Position numbers and translations under genes: made by a program
Notes under the pieces: generated by a model
The model's database searches: none
Told to the model about the DNA's origin: nothing
Seen by the model: only the letters and a program-made list of their open reading frames with translations
Assembly (NCBI RefSeq): GCF_042100115.1
Contig: NC_091275.1
Location: 1-64,000 of the forward strand
Source of the DNA: Alternaria dauci
Taxonomy: Eukaryota > Ascomycota > Dothideomycetes > Pleosporales > Pleosporaceae
Direction of reading: 5' to 3'
Length of the DNA stretch: 64,000 bases
Part shown: positions 1 to 9,799 of the stretch, piece by piece
Layout of the letters: each line of letters begins with the position of its first letter
Numbering within the stretch: position 1 is the stretch's first letter

Positions 1-157
1 CCCTAACCCTACCCCTAACCCTCACCCTAACCCTAACCCTAACCCTAACCCTAACCCTAACCCTAACCCTAACCCTAACCCTAACCCTAACCCTAACCCT
101 AACCCTAACCCTAACCCTAACCCTAACCCTAACCCTAACCCTAACCCTAACCCTAAC
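1..157. repeat. Telomere, (CCCTAA)n C-strand at the left chromosome end
   Basis: About 26 head-to-tail CCCTAA hexamers form the left end of the window, as expected for the C-rich strand of a TTAGGG telomere read 5' to 3'. The most distal 30 bases contain two variant units (CCCTACC and CCCTCA); the rest is perfect. The array stops at CCCTAACGG and passes directly into the 18-bp satellite, with no unique sequence between them. It marks the window as a true chromosome end. Confidence 0.97.
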
Positions 158-1284
158 GGTTACAGCTTCTTAGTTATTTAGGGCTTCTTAGTTACTTAGG
201 GCTTCTTAGTTATTTAGGGCTTCTTAGTTATTTAGGGCTTCTTAGTTACTTAGGGCTTCTTAGTTACTTAAGGCTTCTTAGTTATTTAGGGCTTCTTAGT
301 TACTTAGGGCTTCTTAGTTACTTAGGGCTTCTTAGTTACTTAAGGCTTCTTAGTTATTTAGGGCTTCTTAGTTATTTAGGGCTTCTTAGTTATTTAGGGC
401 TTCTTAGTTATTTAGGGCTTCTTAGTTACTTAGGGCTTCTTAGTTACTTAGGGCTTCTTAGTTACTTAGGGCTTCTTAGTTACTTAGGGCTTCTTAGTTA
501 CTTAGGGCTTCTTAGTTATTTAGGGCTTCTTAGTTATTTAGGGCTTCTTAGTTATTTAGGGCTTCTTAGTTATTTAGGGCTTCTTAGTTATTTAGGGCTT
601 CTTAGTTACTTAGGGCTTCTTAGTTACTTAGGGCTTCTTAGTTATTTAGGGCTTCTTAGTTACTTAGGGCTTCTTAGTTACTTAGGGCTTCTTAGTTATT
701 TAGGGCTTCTTAGTTACTTAGGGCTTCTTAGTTACTTAGGGCTTCTTAGTTACTTAGGGCTTCTTAGTTACTTAGGGCTTCTTAGTTACTTAGGGCTTCT
801 TAGTTATTTAGGGCTTCTTAGTTATTTAGGGCTTCTTAGTTATTTAGGGCTTCTTAGTTATTTAGGGCTTCTTAGTTATTTAGGGCTTCTTAGTTACTTA
901 GGGCTTCTTAGTTACTTAGGGCTTCTTAGTTACTTAGGGCTTCTTAGTTATTTAGGGCTTCTTAGTTATTTAGGGCTTCTTAGTTACTTAGGGCTTCTTA
1001 GTTATTTAGGGCTTCTTAGTTATTTAGGGCTTCTTAGTTACTTAGGGCTTCTTAGTTACTTAGGGCTTCTTAGTTATTTAGGGCTTCTTAGTTACTTAGG
1101 GCTTCTTAGTTACTTAAGGCTTCTTAGTTATTTAGGGCTTCTTAGTTACTTAGGGCTTCTTAGTTACTTAGGGCTTCTTAGTTACTTAGGGCTTCTTAGT
1201 TACTTAGGGCTTCTTAGTTACTTAAGGCTTCTTAGTTATTTAGGGCTTCTTAGTTACTTAGGGCTTCTTAGTTACTTAAGGCTT
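158..1284. repeat. 18-bp satellite with internal TTAGGG, about 62 units
   Basis: Tandem copies of TTAGGGCTTCTTAGTTAC, or the same with a final T. A minority carry TTAAGG in place of TTAGGG. The hexamer lies on the plus strand, opposite in orientation to the adjacent CCCTAA telomere. The same satellite opens units 2 and 3 with far fewer copies. Nothing in it codes for protein. Confidence 0.95.
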
Positions 1285-2710
1285 TTAAGATTAATTTATA
1301 TTAAAGTTAAAGTAAAATAGTAGTAAAGTTTATATTTATTTTATTCTTATAATATTATTAGCTATATAGTAATATAAATAATAAAACTATATACTTTAGA
1401 AATAAATCTTACTATTAGTAATAAAGGATTTAAAAAACTATACTAACTATTACTTAAAATACTTAAAAACTCTTTTTTTAAATAAAATAAAAAAAAATTT
1501 ATTTTTACCTTAAATCTTTTATTAACTTTTAATAAATACTACTTTTAAAATTATTTCTTTCTACTAGTTTACTTAATTAAAAATAGCTATATAGTTAGAA
1601 GTAGTATATAAGGGGCTACGCTTAGGGAGCTATTATATAAGTATACTATTATTATATTTAATAAGGAAAGAAGCTAAGGAAAACTATAGTCTAAAGGCTA
1701 TTTAGGAGGTAGTAGCTTAGAGTATTATTTATCTAGTATACTAGTATAGAATCTAGGTTAACTACTAACTACTTAGATTCTATAAGTAGTATACCTTATA
1801 TATATAACTAAGATCTTATTAAGGAATAAGCTAATTTAAGCTTTAGCCTATTATATAGTAAGTTAATTAGAAGTAACTAGTTATTATAAAATAATAAATT
1901 ATAAAAAACTACTTCTTATTTTTTAAATAACTATACTTAGTAGTTACTAATACTTTATTATACTTTTTTTTCTTAAAGAAAAAATACTAAATTTTTATAA
2001 AATATTTTTTATTTTAAAGTATTAAATATTTTATTCTTTTACTTTATAAATATCTTTATCTTAAATATAAGTTATACTCTTTTCTTCTTTTTATAAAGTA
2101 GTTAAAAGTTATTAAATCTAAGTAAACCTTTATATAAGAATATAGATAAATAAAAAAGTAAAAAAATCTTATTTAATATATTACTATATACTATATACTT
2201 ACCCTTAGTTAAGTAAAATAAATAACTTTTTTTAAAAGGTTTCTTAATTATAGTAAAACTTTATAAATTCTTAATCTTTATTTAAGTTTTATATATAGTA
2301 GTATAAATTTCTTTTATAAAGATAATATAAGAAAGTCTTACTTAGTAGTAACTAGTATTTAGTTAATATAGCTTTAAACTATCTTTACTTATTACTTAAT
2401 TAAATACTTAATAACTTTATTCTTACTTTAGTATTTATTATTCTACTTATTTAAATAAAATTTAATTTAACTAGCTTTATTTTATACTTTTTCTTTATTT
2501 ATTACTTTATTATTATAAAGTAAAAGTAGTCTAGTTTTATTACTTCTATAGTAATATTATTAAATAATAAATAAGAAAGAAAAAAATTAATTATTATAAA
2601 TATATTTAGTAGAAAGTATATTTTTTAAAGATATAGTAAAAGGATTACTAACTATTTATACTAATAGATATATAAATTTTTAAAAGATTAGGTAATACTA
2701 ACTTTAATAT
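1285..2710. other. Extremely AT-rich, gene-free block, RIP-like
   Basis: This 1.4-kb stretch is almost entirely A and T, has almost no CpG, and stops occur in all frames. It sits between the satellite and the 22-bp array and recurs in the same place in units 2 and 3. Between copies it carries clustered differences, mostly G/A and C/T transitions (for example around 1600-1850 against 28210-28470). This fits repeat-induced point mutation, a fungal process that turns C:G into T:A in duplicated DNA. I see no recognisable ancestral gene. A natural AT-rich origin or structural element is the alternative. Confidence 0.75.
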
Positions 2711-3729
2711 TTATTAAAAGTTACTATAATATAAACCTTAACTTACTATAATATAAACCTTAACTTACTATAATATAAACCTTAACTTACTATAATATAA
2801 ACCTTAACTTACTATAATATAAACCTTAACTTACTATAATATAAACCGTAACTTGCTGTAACATGAACCTTAACTTACTGTAACATCAACCTTAACTTAC
2901 GGCAACATCAACCGCAACTTACTGCAATATTAACCGCAACTTACTGTAACATGAACCTCAACTTGCTGCAACATAAACCTCAACTTGCTGCAACATCAAC
3001 CGCAACTTGCTGCAACATAAACCTCAACTTGCTGCAACATGAACCTCAACTTGCTGCAACATAAACCTCAACTTGCTGCAACATGAACCTCAACTTGCGG
3101 CAACATCAACCGCAACTTGCTGCAACATCAACCGCAACTTGCTGCAACATGAACCTCAACTTGCGGCAACATCAACCGCAACTTGCTGCAACATGAACCT
3201 CAACTTGCTGCAACATGAACCTCAACTTGCTGCAACATCAACCGCAACTTGCTGCAACATGAACCTCAACTTGCTGCAACATTAACTGCAACTTGCTGTA
3301 ACATTAACCGCAACTTGCTGTAATATGAACCTCAACTTGCGGCAACATCAACCGCAACTTGCTGCAACATTAACCGCAACTTGCTGCAACATGAACCTCA
3401 ACTTGCTGCAACATTAACCGCAACTTACTGCAACATCAACCGCAACTTGCTGCAACATGAACCTCAACTTGCTGCAACATCAACCGCAACTTGCTGCAAC
3501 ATGAACCTCAACTTGCTGCAACATTAACTGCAACTTGCTGTAACATTAACCGCAACTTGCTGTAATATGAACCTCAACTTGCGGCAACATCAACCGCAAC
3601 TTGCTGCAACATTAACCGCAACTTGCTGCAACATGAACCTCAACTTGCTGCAACATTAACCGCAACTTACTGCAACATCAACCGCAACTTGCTGCAACAT
3701 GAACCTCAACTTGCTGCAACATCAACCGT
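2711..3729. repeat. 22-bp minisatellite with a graded RIP-like left edge
   Basis: About 46 tandem 22-bp units. The intact type reads CTTGCTGCAACATGAACCTC plus two bases, with variants ATCAACCGC and ATTAACCGC. The first five to seven units read CTTACTATAATATAAACCTT: every difference from the intact type is C to T or G to A. Units between about 2845 and 2950 are intermediate. An 11-unit block (242 bp) is duplicated, starting at about 3281 and again at about 3523. Short open frames through it are products of the repeat. Confidence 0.93.
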
Positions 3730-4282
3730 GATATATCGTAATGTATAATACAACATACTATAGTACATATTACCAACTATTGTACCACCTATTGTACCTT
3801 ACTATACTACATATTACAGCTTTATACACCCGTATAAGTTCTACATACAGTATATTATTACTTCTCCTCCAAAATCCTCTTCTGCCTTAACTCCTCTTCT
3901 CCCCAACGTAGCCGCAACTCTCCAGAACCGCTTGAAGTTCAGGGCTTTACTTCCAACCCATCTATTGTCAAACATATACAGCTGCATACGGTGAACTCAA
4001 GGTGTTTAGGAAACACACCTTTACCGCGATTTATTACAGTGTCTTTCAACAGTGTTGTGCTTGCGTCTTTTACCAGCACGTTTATTATTTTGATACAGTG
4101 TATTATCACTTTAAGAGGAATAGAGTAAGCGCATAAACTCTTACTCTACTACTTCTCTTCATTACTACGTACTGGCTTTCAAAGAACAAGAAGAGATCGA
4201 TATTAGCCTAGTCCCACACTATCCTACTGGGAGGCTTGTCTTCCTTGATCTCCAAATCACCTCCAGCGTCTCTAGAACCTTT
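3730..4282. other. Non-coding stretch downstream of gene A
   Basis: This region lies between the 22-bp array and the stop codon of gene A and should hold the 3' untranslated region of that gene. The left third is AT-rich with repeated TATTGTACC words. A small hairpin (AAGGTGT and ACACCTT arms) lies at 3999-4021. No coding sequence is supported on either strand. Confidence 0.6.
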
Positions 4283-7200
4283 TCAATCGTACTGGTTCCA
4301 GTCGTGTGCTACGTTGCTGCACTGATCTCCACCGTGACCCTCATCATTGCCGGCGTGATCCTCATCATCGTCAGCGTGATCCTCACCCTCTGGCTTGTCC
4401 TTGGCTTCGTCTCCACCATCGTCGGCGTGATCCTCACCCTCTGGCTTGTCCTTGGCTTCGTCTCCACCATCGTCGGCATGATCCTCACCCTCTGGCTTGT
4501 CCTTGGCTTCGTCTCCACCATCGTCGGCGTGATCCTCACCCTCTGGCTTGTCCTTGGCTTCGTCTCCACCATCGTCGGCGTGATCCTCACCCTCTGGCTT
4601 GTCCTTGGCGTCATCCCGATTCCAGTCATCTCCACCGGAATAGAAAGGAATCCCATCATCATTTGGCTTGTCCTTGGCGTCATCCCGATTCCAGTCATCT
4701 CCACCGGAATAGAAAGGAACCCCATCATCATTTGGCTTGTCCTTGGCGTCATCCCGATTCCAGTCATCTCCACCGGAATAGAAAGGAACCCCATCATCAT
4801 TTGGCTTGTCCTTGGCGTCATCCCGATTCCAGTCATCTCCACCGGAATAGAAATCAATTCCATCACCGTCGACGGGGGAGGCTGTGGAAAATGTGGGGAG
4901 AGGTCCGTAGTTGGCATCGGGAAACATCTTTATGGGCTCTTCAGTGGCCTGAGAGCCCGCAGCGAAGGCCTCTATATGCTCGGCGACATTGAACGGGGGG
5001 TTGAACTCGCACCAACCTTGAGCCAATTCTGGATCAACGTGCAATTGGATGGCGGATTTTCGGTCTAGGCACCATTTCCAAACCTTGTAGTAGGCGAGCT
5101 TGACGTACCGCTTGTCCTTGTCGGTCGCACCAGTGTATTCGGCGAGGACGCTCACAGGATTACCAACGATAACGAGGAGGGAACGCGCGCGTCCAACGGC
5201 TAGGAGCATTCGTGTGGTATGCTTGACGAAACCGAGGTCGCCAGCGTTGGTGGTGTCGAATACAATACCTTCCTTCTCGGCGCCCTGCATTTTGTCGACT
5301 GTGAAGACTTCGACGTCTCGCAGCTGGACGCTAAGTTTGAACAGCTCCTCCTCGTCAACCTGATTGGCTAAGTGCTCCATGAATCTAGCCAATACGAAGC
5401 GGATAGCGGCAACTTGCGCTACATACGGGGTGATGATAGCGACCTGCTTACCAGAAAACCCGCCAGCGATCATCTTGCAGACGGCCCGGAGGGTATAGGG
5501 AATGAAGTCCTTGTTGTAGCGAGACTTGGTGGCACCGACGATGTCGTGGCTACCTTTGACGCTGACGAAGATGACGCGATGGCCGGAGGAAATGTTGAAC
5601 TGCTCCATCGCGATCTCCATGGCGCGAATGTTTTCTTCCCGGTCATCTACCCCGGGGGCCACTTCCATACGGCCACGAGGAAGGATGTGGTTGGTGAGAG
5701 CGTTGATGTCGGAATTGAAGCGGTACTGTGTGTGCAGGTAAATAGTGGTACAGCCGCCTAGCATCGCACGATGGAAGAAAGGTAGGTCCTGCTGATCACT
5801 GAAGACGTGACGTTCCTCCGAACCACCGGCAGCAGAAGGCTTTGGCTGATGGATATCGCCGAAGAACAGGTGGGGTGTTATGGCCTTGCGCTCGACCATC
5901 AGCGGGCCCTCGTTATTATAGGCGTGCGTGTACACGAGAGGAGCGAGCGTGCTTGACTCGCTTGACTTGCCAGCCTCGTCGTGATGAACGGCATACGGCT
6001 GCTCGAGCGTATGAGTACGCGGCTGCGAGATTACGTCGGAGGTCATGCCAATGGCTACGGCCAGTTGAGCGAGGTCCCTAATGATCTCGTTGGTGAGAGC
6101 AGTCAGTCGGCGCATGTCATCGGCGTCGAATTCTTGGCCTGAAGCATAGAGGTCGAGCTGAAAACGGAAATCGCGGTACTTTTTTGGTTGGGCGATTTCG
6201 TGTACCACTAACTCGTTCGTATCGGCATTACGCTCCGGCACTCCGGCGAGGCGCAGAACCCACGCACCCTCCGACAGCATTTCCAACTGAAGTCGCTTGT
6301 CGGTGAAAGACGACTTTGTCTCGGACGTCTCAAGAAGGATGCGGAATTGCGAGTCCACTGTCAGTGCGTCAAGGAACGCCATGGTCCGCCTGTCTTCACT
6401 GGACTTCTCCTGGTAAGCCGCTGCCTGCTCTTTCAGCTGGTCCTTGGTGAAGTGCTCTTCTTCGATGTATTCAAAGTAGGGCGGCTTCTCGTTCTTTAGC
6501 AGGACGTTGCGAGCAGCTTCGGACTCCTTGCGAACAACCGCTGTCTCCGTCTCTTTCATATGGCGTCGGATTACGATAGGGAAACGTGCCTGGATGCCAG
6601 CGGCCTTGAGCTCCTTCCGTCGCTCTAGGCAGGCCGTGTAGATCCTGAGCATAGCGTCGTCGAGCTGCTTGTTCAACGGCGACGTGACCCAGAAAGCAGC
6701 AAGGCGACCAAGGCCATGGATAACGCCAGTTTGTTGAGCCTCGTAGTGCGCAACAGCCAGAGCCTCGATGATGCGTGTCTTGCCAACGCCACCAGGACCT
6801 TGGATGAGCGCTACACCACCGGCAAGGGCGCGAAGCTTCTGCAAAACGTCGGGTTGGAGTGAGCGGTTCAGACGCTCCATGATGCTGTCCTTAGCACCGT
6901 TGTCTCCCAAATACGCGAACATGCCGGCGAAGTAGTCCACGATCTTGTCGTCTGGGAAGCGAAGGTAGGAGTTGTGGAGGATTTGAGTGACATCGCTAAA
7001 GGCATCGCCGCCTCGGAAGTAATGGTTAAGGGCGTTGATCTGGCGCTTGATTCCCACGGTGGCAGGGTTCAAGCGAGCAAAGACGTAGATGCCGCGAAGC
7101 TTACGCAATGCCTCTTCAGCTTCAGGCAAAGTACGATAGTTAAATGCACAGCTGTAGTGAACGCCCTCCTTGAACAGGGGCTGCTCGGCGAAGGATGCAC

Positions 7201-8689
7201 CCAAGCGAGGGCGGTAGAGAAAGCCGCCTATGTAGCTAGCGGGCGTGATGCCTGCGGACGGTTTGATCTCAAATCGCCAGGTGTCCGCTTGCTCCTGGTA
7301 GGGACTGAACTGGATGTCCACGAAGGCGCCCTCGCGGTAGCTGGCGCCCTCTGGTACCCTGAGCTCGGCGTAGTATAACCGGTCACCGCCGCCGCGAACC
7401 TTCATAATCTTGGTGTCGGTGATCTCGAAACCCTTCTGCTTGGCGGCCTTGCGCAGTTCGTGGACAAGGTTCTGGTAGTGCACGGTGACGTACTGTGTGT
7501 TGTTCTGGAATGCCCACTGGGGAGGGACCTTGAATCCTTTCGGCTGCTTGTCGACAGAGATCTCCATGCCAGTCTGAGGGTTGACACGACAGTCCTTCCA
7601 GTAGAGCAGAATCGGGTCGTTCTTGTATTGAGCTTGCATCTCTTTGTACACGGTATCCATGCGCTCTTGTGCTGACTCTGTGGCGACCGTGAAGAAGTGC
7701 AGCACGGTGCCCTCGCCGCCATTCTCGAGGATATCGCGAGCACGATGGATGACTTCATCGAAGATCCCAAAGTTCTGGTGGGAGAAGAACCCCAATCCGT
7801 AGAGGGGGCGGGAGTTCAGAGGTTGTCCGTCAGGTTGTTCGGTTTGGAGGTCGAAGCGGAAGTGTAGGAGCATCCCTAGTTCGCTGAGTGCAAGCTTACT
7901 AGCAGCTCGCTTAACATCTTCTTGGGAAACCCTTGAGGTGAAGAACTCATCGGTGATCTTCATGGGAAGTACAGTGCAGTTGACGATGTTGTGGGCTGTC
8001 AGGGTAATGGAGGCTGCCCGATGAGCGTGGCCACGGAGGGTGATACTAGCGTCGTCGCTCGGATAGGAAATATCCATCTCTACACTAACGGAGGAGACAT
8101 AGTGAGGGATCTTCCGAGTGAATAACTTTGTTGTGAAGCTAGGTTTATCCAGTGGTGGGGCCATGGTTTGGGCAGGAGGAAGCTCGTCTTTGCCATCCTT
8201 GGAGACGTCCTCCTTGGAGACGTCCTCCTTGGAGGCGTCCTCCTTAGGAGCACGAAACTTGCGGGTTTTGATCGGCTGGGGATAGAAGCAATCCGAGGCA
8301 ACGTGGCCGAGACGGTTACAGCCGTTGCACCTAGGGCCCTGGTCTGCTGCTGGCTCACTAGGGCATTGCTTGGAGAGGTGCCCGTGACCACCGCAGTTGA
8401 AGCACTCGTTCGTGGGACAGTCGCGGTAGACATGGCCAACCTCGCCGCAGTTGGAACACGCTTGCTGTTCGAGCTTCTTGGGGCAATCTTTGGCCCTGTG
8501 GCCTGGTTCTTTGCAGGTGAAGCAGGCGTGCTTCTCTCGGTCAGGGGCGTCGGGAAGGCCTCCGAGCTGGACAGAGTCTTTGCCGGGTGCCTCCAAGACA
8601 GCAATGCCCTGGTCGTAGACTTCTGTATCATGCGGCGCCGACGTCGGCCGGTCATTGACCATGTAGTGCATGACAGACTGGTCGGCCAT
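4283..8689 (-). CDS. Gene A: zinc-knuckle SF1 (UPF1-like) helicase
   Basis: The predicted protein has 1468 residues. Four CCHC zinc knuckles (CX2CX4HX4C) lie at residues 56-69, 78-91, 96-109 and 121-134 and predict single-stranded nucleic-acid binding. A superfamily 1 helicase core follows: Walker A GPGGVGKT near residue 630, motif II DEAG near 900, motif III GDIHQPKP near 945, a QYRFN block, motif V VDKMQGAEKEG near 1135 and motif VI VGRARS near 1163. The order matches UPF1/SMG-type 5'-3' helicases. The C-terminus is acidic, with about four 23-residue and five 17-residue repeats. The open frame runs upstream to a TTG at 8719, but the ATG at 8689 (MADQSV) is the first real start codon, and a 5' leader intron lies just upstream. 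It is divergent from gene B. The role is inferred to be DNA or RNA unwinding for element or telomere maintenance; the substrate is unknown. Confidence 0.88.
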   Translation of the reverse strand: MADQSVMHYMVNDRPTSAPHDTEVYDQGIAVLEAPGKDSVQLGGLPDAPDREKHACFTCKEPGHRAKDCPKKLEQQACSNCGEVGHVYRDCPTNECFNCGGHGHLSKQCPSEPAADQGPRCNGCNRLGHVASDCFYPQPIKTRKFRAPKEDASKEDVSKEDVSKDGKDELPPAQTMAPPLDKPSFTTKLFTRKIPHYVSSVSVEMDISYPSDDASITLRGHAHRAASITLTAHNIVNCTVLPMKITDEFFTSRVSQEDVKRAASKLALSELGMLLHFRFDLQTEQPDGQPLNSRPLYGLGFFSHQNFGIFDEVIHRARDILENGGEGTVLHFFTVATESAQERMDTVYKEMQAQYKNDPILLYWKDCRVNPQTGMEISVDKQPKGFKVPPQWAFQNNTQYVTVHYQNLVHELRKAAKQKGFEITDTKIMKVRGGGDRLYYAELRVPEGASYREGAFVDIQFSPYQEQADTWRFEIKPSAGITPASYIGGFLYRPRLGASFAEQPLFKEGVHYSCAFNYRTLPEAEEALRKLRGIYVFARLNPATVGIKRQINALNHYFRGGDAFSDVTQILHNSYLRFPDDKIVDYFAGMFAYLGDNGAKDSIMERLNRSLQPDVLQKLRALAGGVALIQGPGGVGKTRIIEALAVAHYEAQQTGVIHGLGRLAAFWVTSPLNKQLDDAMLRIYTACLERRKELKAAGIQARFPIVIRRHMKETETAVVRKESEAARNVLLKNEKPPYFEYIEEEHFTKDQLKEQAAAYQEKSSEDRRTMAFLDALTVDSQFRILLETSETKSSFTDKRLQLEMLSEGAWVLRLAGVPERNADTNELVVHEIAQPKKYRDFRFQLDLYASGQEFDADDMRRLTALTNEIIRDLAQLAVAIGMTSDVISQPRTHTLEQPYAVHHDEAGKSSESSTLAPLVYTHAYNNEGPLMVERKAITPHLFFGDIHQPKPSAAGGSEERHVFSDQQDLPFFHRAMLGGCTTIYLHTQYRFNSDINALTNHILPRGRMEVAPGVDDREENIRAMEIAMEQFNISSGHRVIFVSVKGSHDIVGATKSRYNKDFIPYTLRAVCKMIAGGFSGKQVAIITPYVAQVAAIRFVLARFMEHLANQVDEEELFKLSVQLRDVEVFTVDKMQGAEKEGIVFDTTNAGDLGFVKHTTRMLLAVGRARSLLVIVGNPVSVLAEYTGATDKDKRYVKLAYYKVWKWCLDRKSAIQLHVDPELAQGWCEFNPPFNVAEHIEAFAAGSQATEEPIKMFPDANYGPLPTFSTASPVDGDGIDFYSGGDDWNRDDAKDKPNDDGVPFYSGGDDWNRDDAKDKPNDDGVPFYSGGDDWNRDDAKDKPNDDGIPFYSGGDDWNRDDAKDKPEGEDHADDGGDEAKDKPEGEDHADDGGDEAKDKPEGEDHADDGGDEAKDKPEGEDHADDGGDEAKDKPEGEDHADDDEDHAGNDEGHGGDQCSNVAHDWNQYD
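4376..4858. repeat. In-frame 51-bp and 69-bp tandem repeats at the 3' end of gene A
   Basis: About five 51-bp units (17 residues, containing EGEDHADDGGDEAKDKP) and about four 69-bp units (23 residues, containing FYSGGDDWNRDDAKDKP) encode the acidic tail of the helicase. They share the AKDKP segment, so one type probably grew out of the other. Unlike most other arrays in the unit, copy number is the same in all three gene copies. Confidence 0.9.
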
Positions 8690-9799
8690 GCTGGACGATA
8701 TGCAAAAACAGAGTTTCAACGGTAGGTGAGACTTTGTTTCTATACGGACAGCACATCGTTAGCAATCGATCAGCGGAACAGGAGGCCACAACAACTTACC
8801 GACAAGGGTCAATGGGTAGGTAGAGATATCGACGTTGAGAGTGGTTTGCTTTCAAGAGAAGCAATTCGGGGAAGGTGTCAAGTAGTTGGTGTGGAGGAAA
8901 GTGTTATTTGTGCAGGACTAGGTAGCGCGAGCGCGAGAGACGCTAACGCCAAGCAAATTTTGCGTTGCTCACCTTGGGTTGTGCGTGAGGAAGCGAGGAG
9001 CAAGATAAAGACACGTGAAAAGAAGGATTGGATGGAGAACGATAGGGACGCGAAGAGGATATGGGGATCACCCGAGTTCTACAAGTTGGTACCAAGAGAC
9101 AGAAGTGGACAGCCAGTCGACCTTTGGGCAATAGGAAGATAACTATCGGACCGGCCATACAAATAAGCGAGGACATGCCAAGGTGAATGGGAGATCTAGC
9201 GAGCGTCAAGGCCACAGCAATGCGCAGCGTGTAGCCGGCTACGTCTTGGCTCTCTCCTTCGCGACTACAGTTAGTCCTACGGCTGGGTGATCCCCATATC
9301 TCTTTTCGCTTTCTTTTGTTTGGTTCTATCAACTTCTATGCTCGATTCAGTTCACGATGACGGCCAGAACTGCGTTTGGGTGATCCCCATGTCTCTCCCT
9401 ACTTTCCCTGCTCCTTGTCTCTCTTCTCCCTCTGCTCGCTTTCTATACACTCGGGTGATCCCCATATCTTTTATCAACTTTCTCTGTTTCGCGCGTACGC
9501 AACGTGAGCCCGCGTCAGAGTCTTGTGCGCTGTACCCGCAATGCTCAACAGTGAGCGCTCACGCCAGAACCGGGTGGCTATACTATGCCCTACTCCTGGT
9601 CATCGTTCTACTAGGCTCAGTACGGGCGACGAGGCTAAAATTACTGGGAGCTTCCCCTTTCACTTTTCACCGCTCTCCGGCTGTTTCCTCGCGCATGTTG
9701 CCACAACACGAACGTTGCGACGCTCGCCGCAACACCACCCACCCACCACGTACCGCAGCATCGTCAACCTGCATACACCTTCTACCACGGGTGACTAGG
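8690..9799. promoter_or_regulatory. Divergent promoter region of genes A and B with a repeated motif
   Basis: The 1.1 kb between the two start codons holds four copies of GGGTGATCCCCATATCT: inverted at 9058-9076, direct at 9285-9301, 9378-9394 (one mismatch) and 9453-9469. The inverted copy and the last direct copy agree over 19 bp (CTCGGGTGATCCCCATATC). The core GGGTGATCCCC is nearly palindromic, as is common for fungal transcription-factor sites. The stretch is open in one plus-strand frame as far as gene B, which gives a false N-terminal extension. Control of the two helicase genes through this motif is an inference. Confidence 0.6.
8740..8799 (-). other. Probable 60-nt intron in the 5' leader of gene A
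   Basis: On the minus strand there is a consensus donor GTAAGT, a branch site TTGCTAACGA and an acceptor CCGTATAG, 60 nt apart. It lies 51 nt upstream of the ATG at 8689. No upstream ATG is seen in frame through the joined exon, so this looks like an intron of the untranslated leader. It also shows that the gene is eukaryotic and transcribed from the shared intergenic region. Confidence 0.7.

Noticed and set aside
3073..3285. Small open frame MLQHEPQLAATS...
   Set aside because: It is simply the 22-bp minisatellite translated.
158..3729. CRISPR array
   Set aside because: The repeats are direct tandems without unique spacers, and the DNA is eukaryotic.
4304..5068. Long plus-strand open frames (254 and 228 residues) opposite the end of gene A
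   Set aside because: They are antisense shadows of the 51-bp and 69-bp repeats; their hydrophobic or Arg/His-rich periodic content comes from the repeat, and gene A has conserved motifs on the other strand.
8288..8523. Retroviral-type Gag from the zinc knuckles of gene A
   Set aside because: The knuckles are joined in one frame to an SF1 helicase, and there is no reverse transcriptase, RNase H, protease or integrase nearby.
8690..8719. Ten-residue N-terminal extension of gene A
   Set aside because: It starts at a TTG; the ATG at 8689 is the first valid start.
9287..9799. N-terminal extension of gene B from a GTG
   Set aside because: Eukaryotic genes start at ATG, and the stretch encodes the repeated promoter motif (VIPIS) and low-complexity sequence; the ATG at 9800 is preferred.
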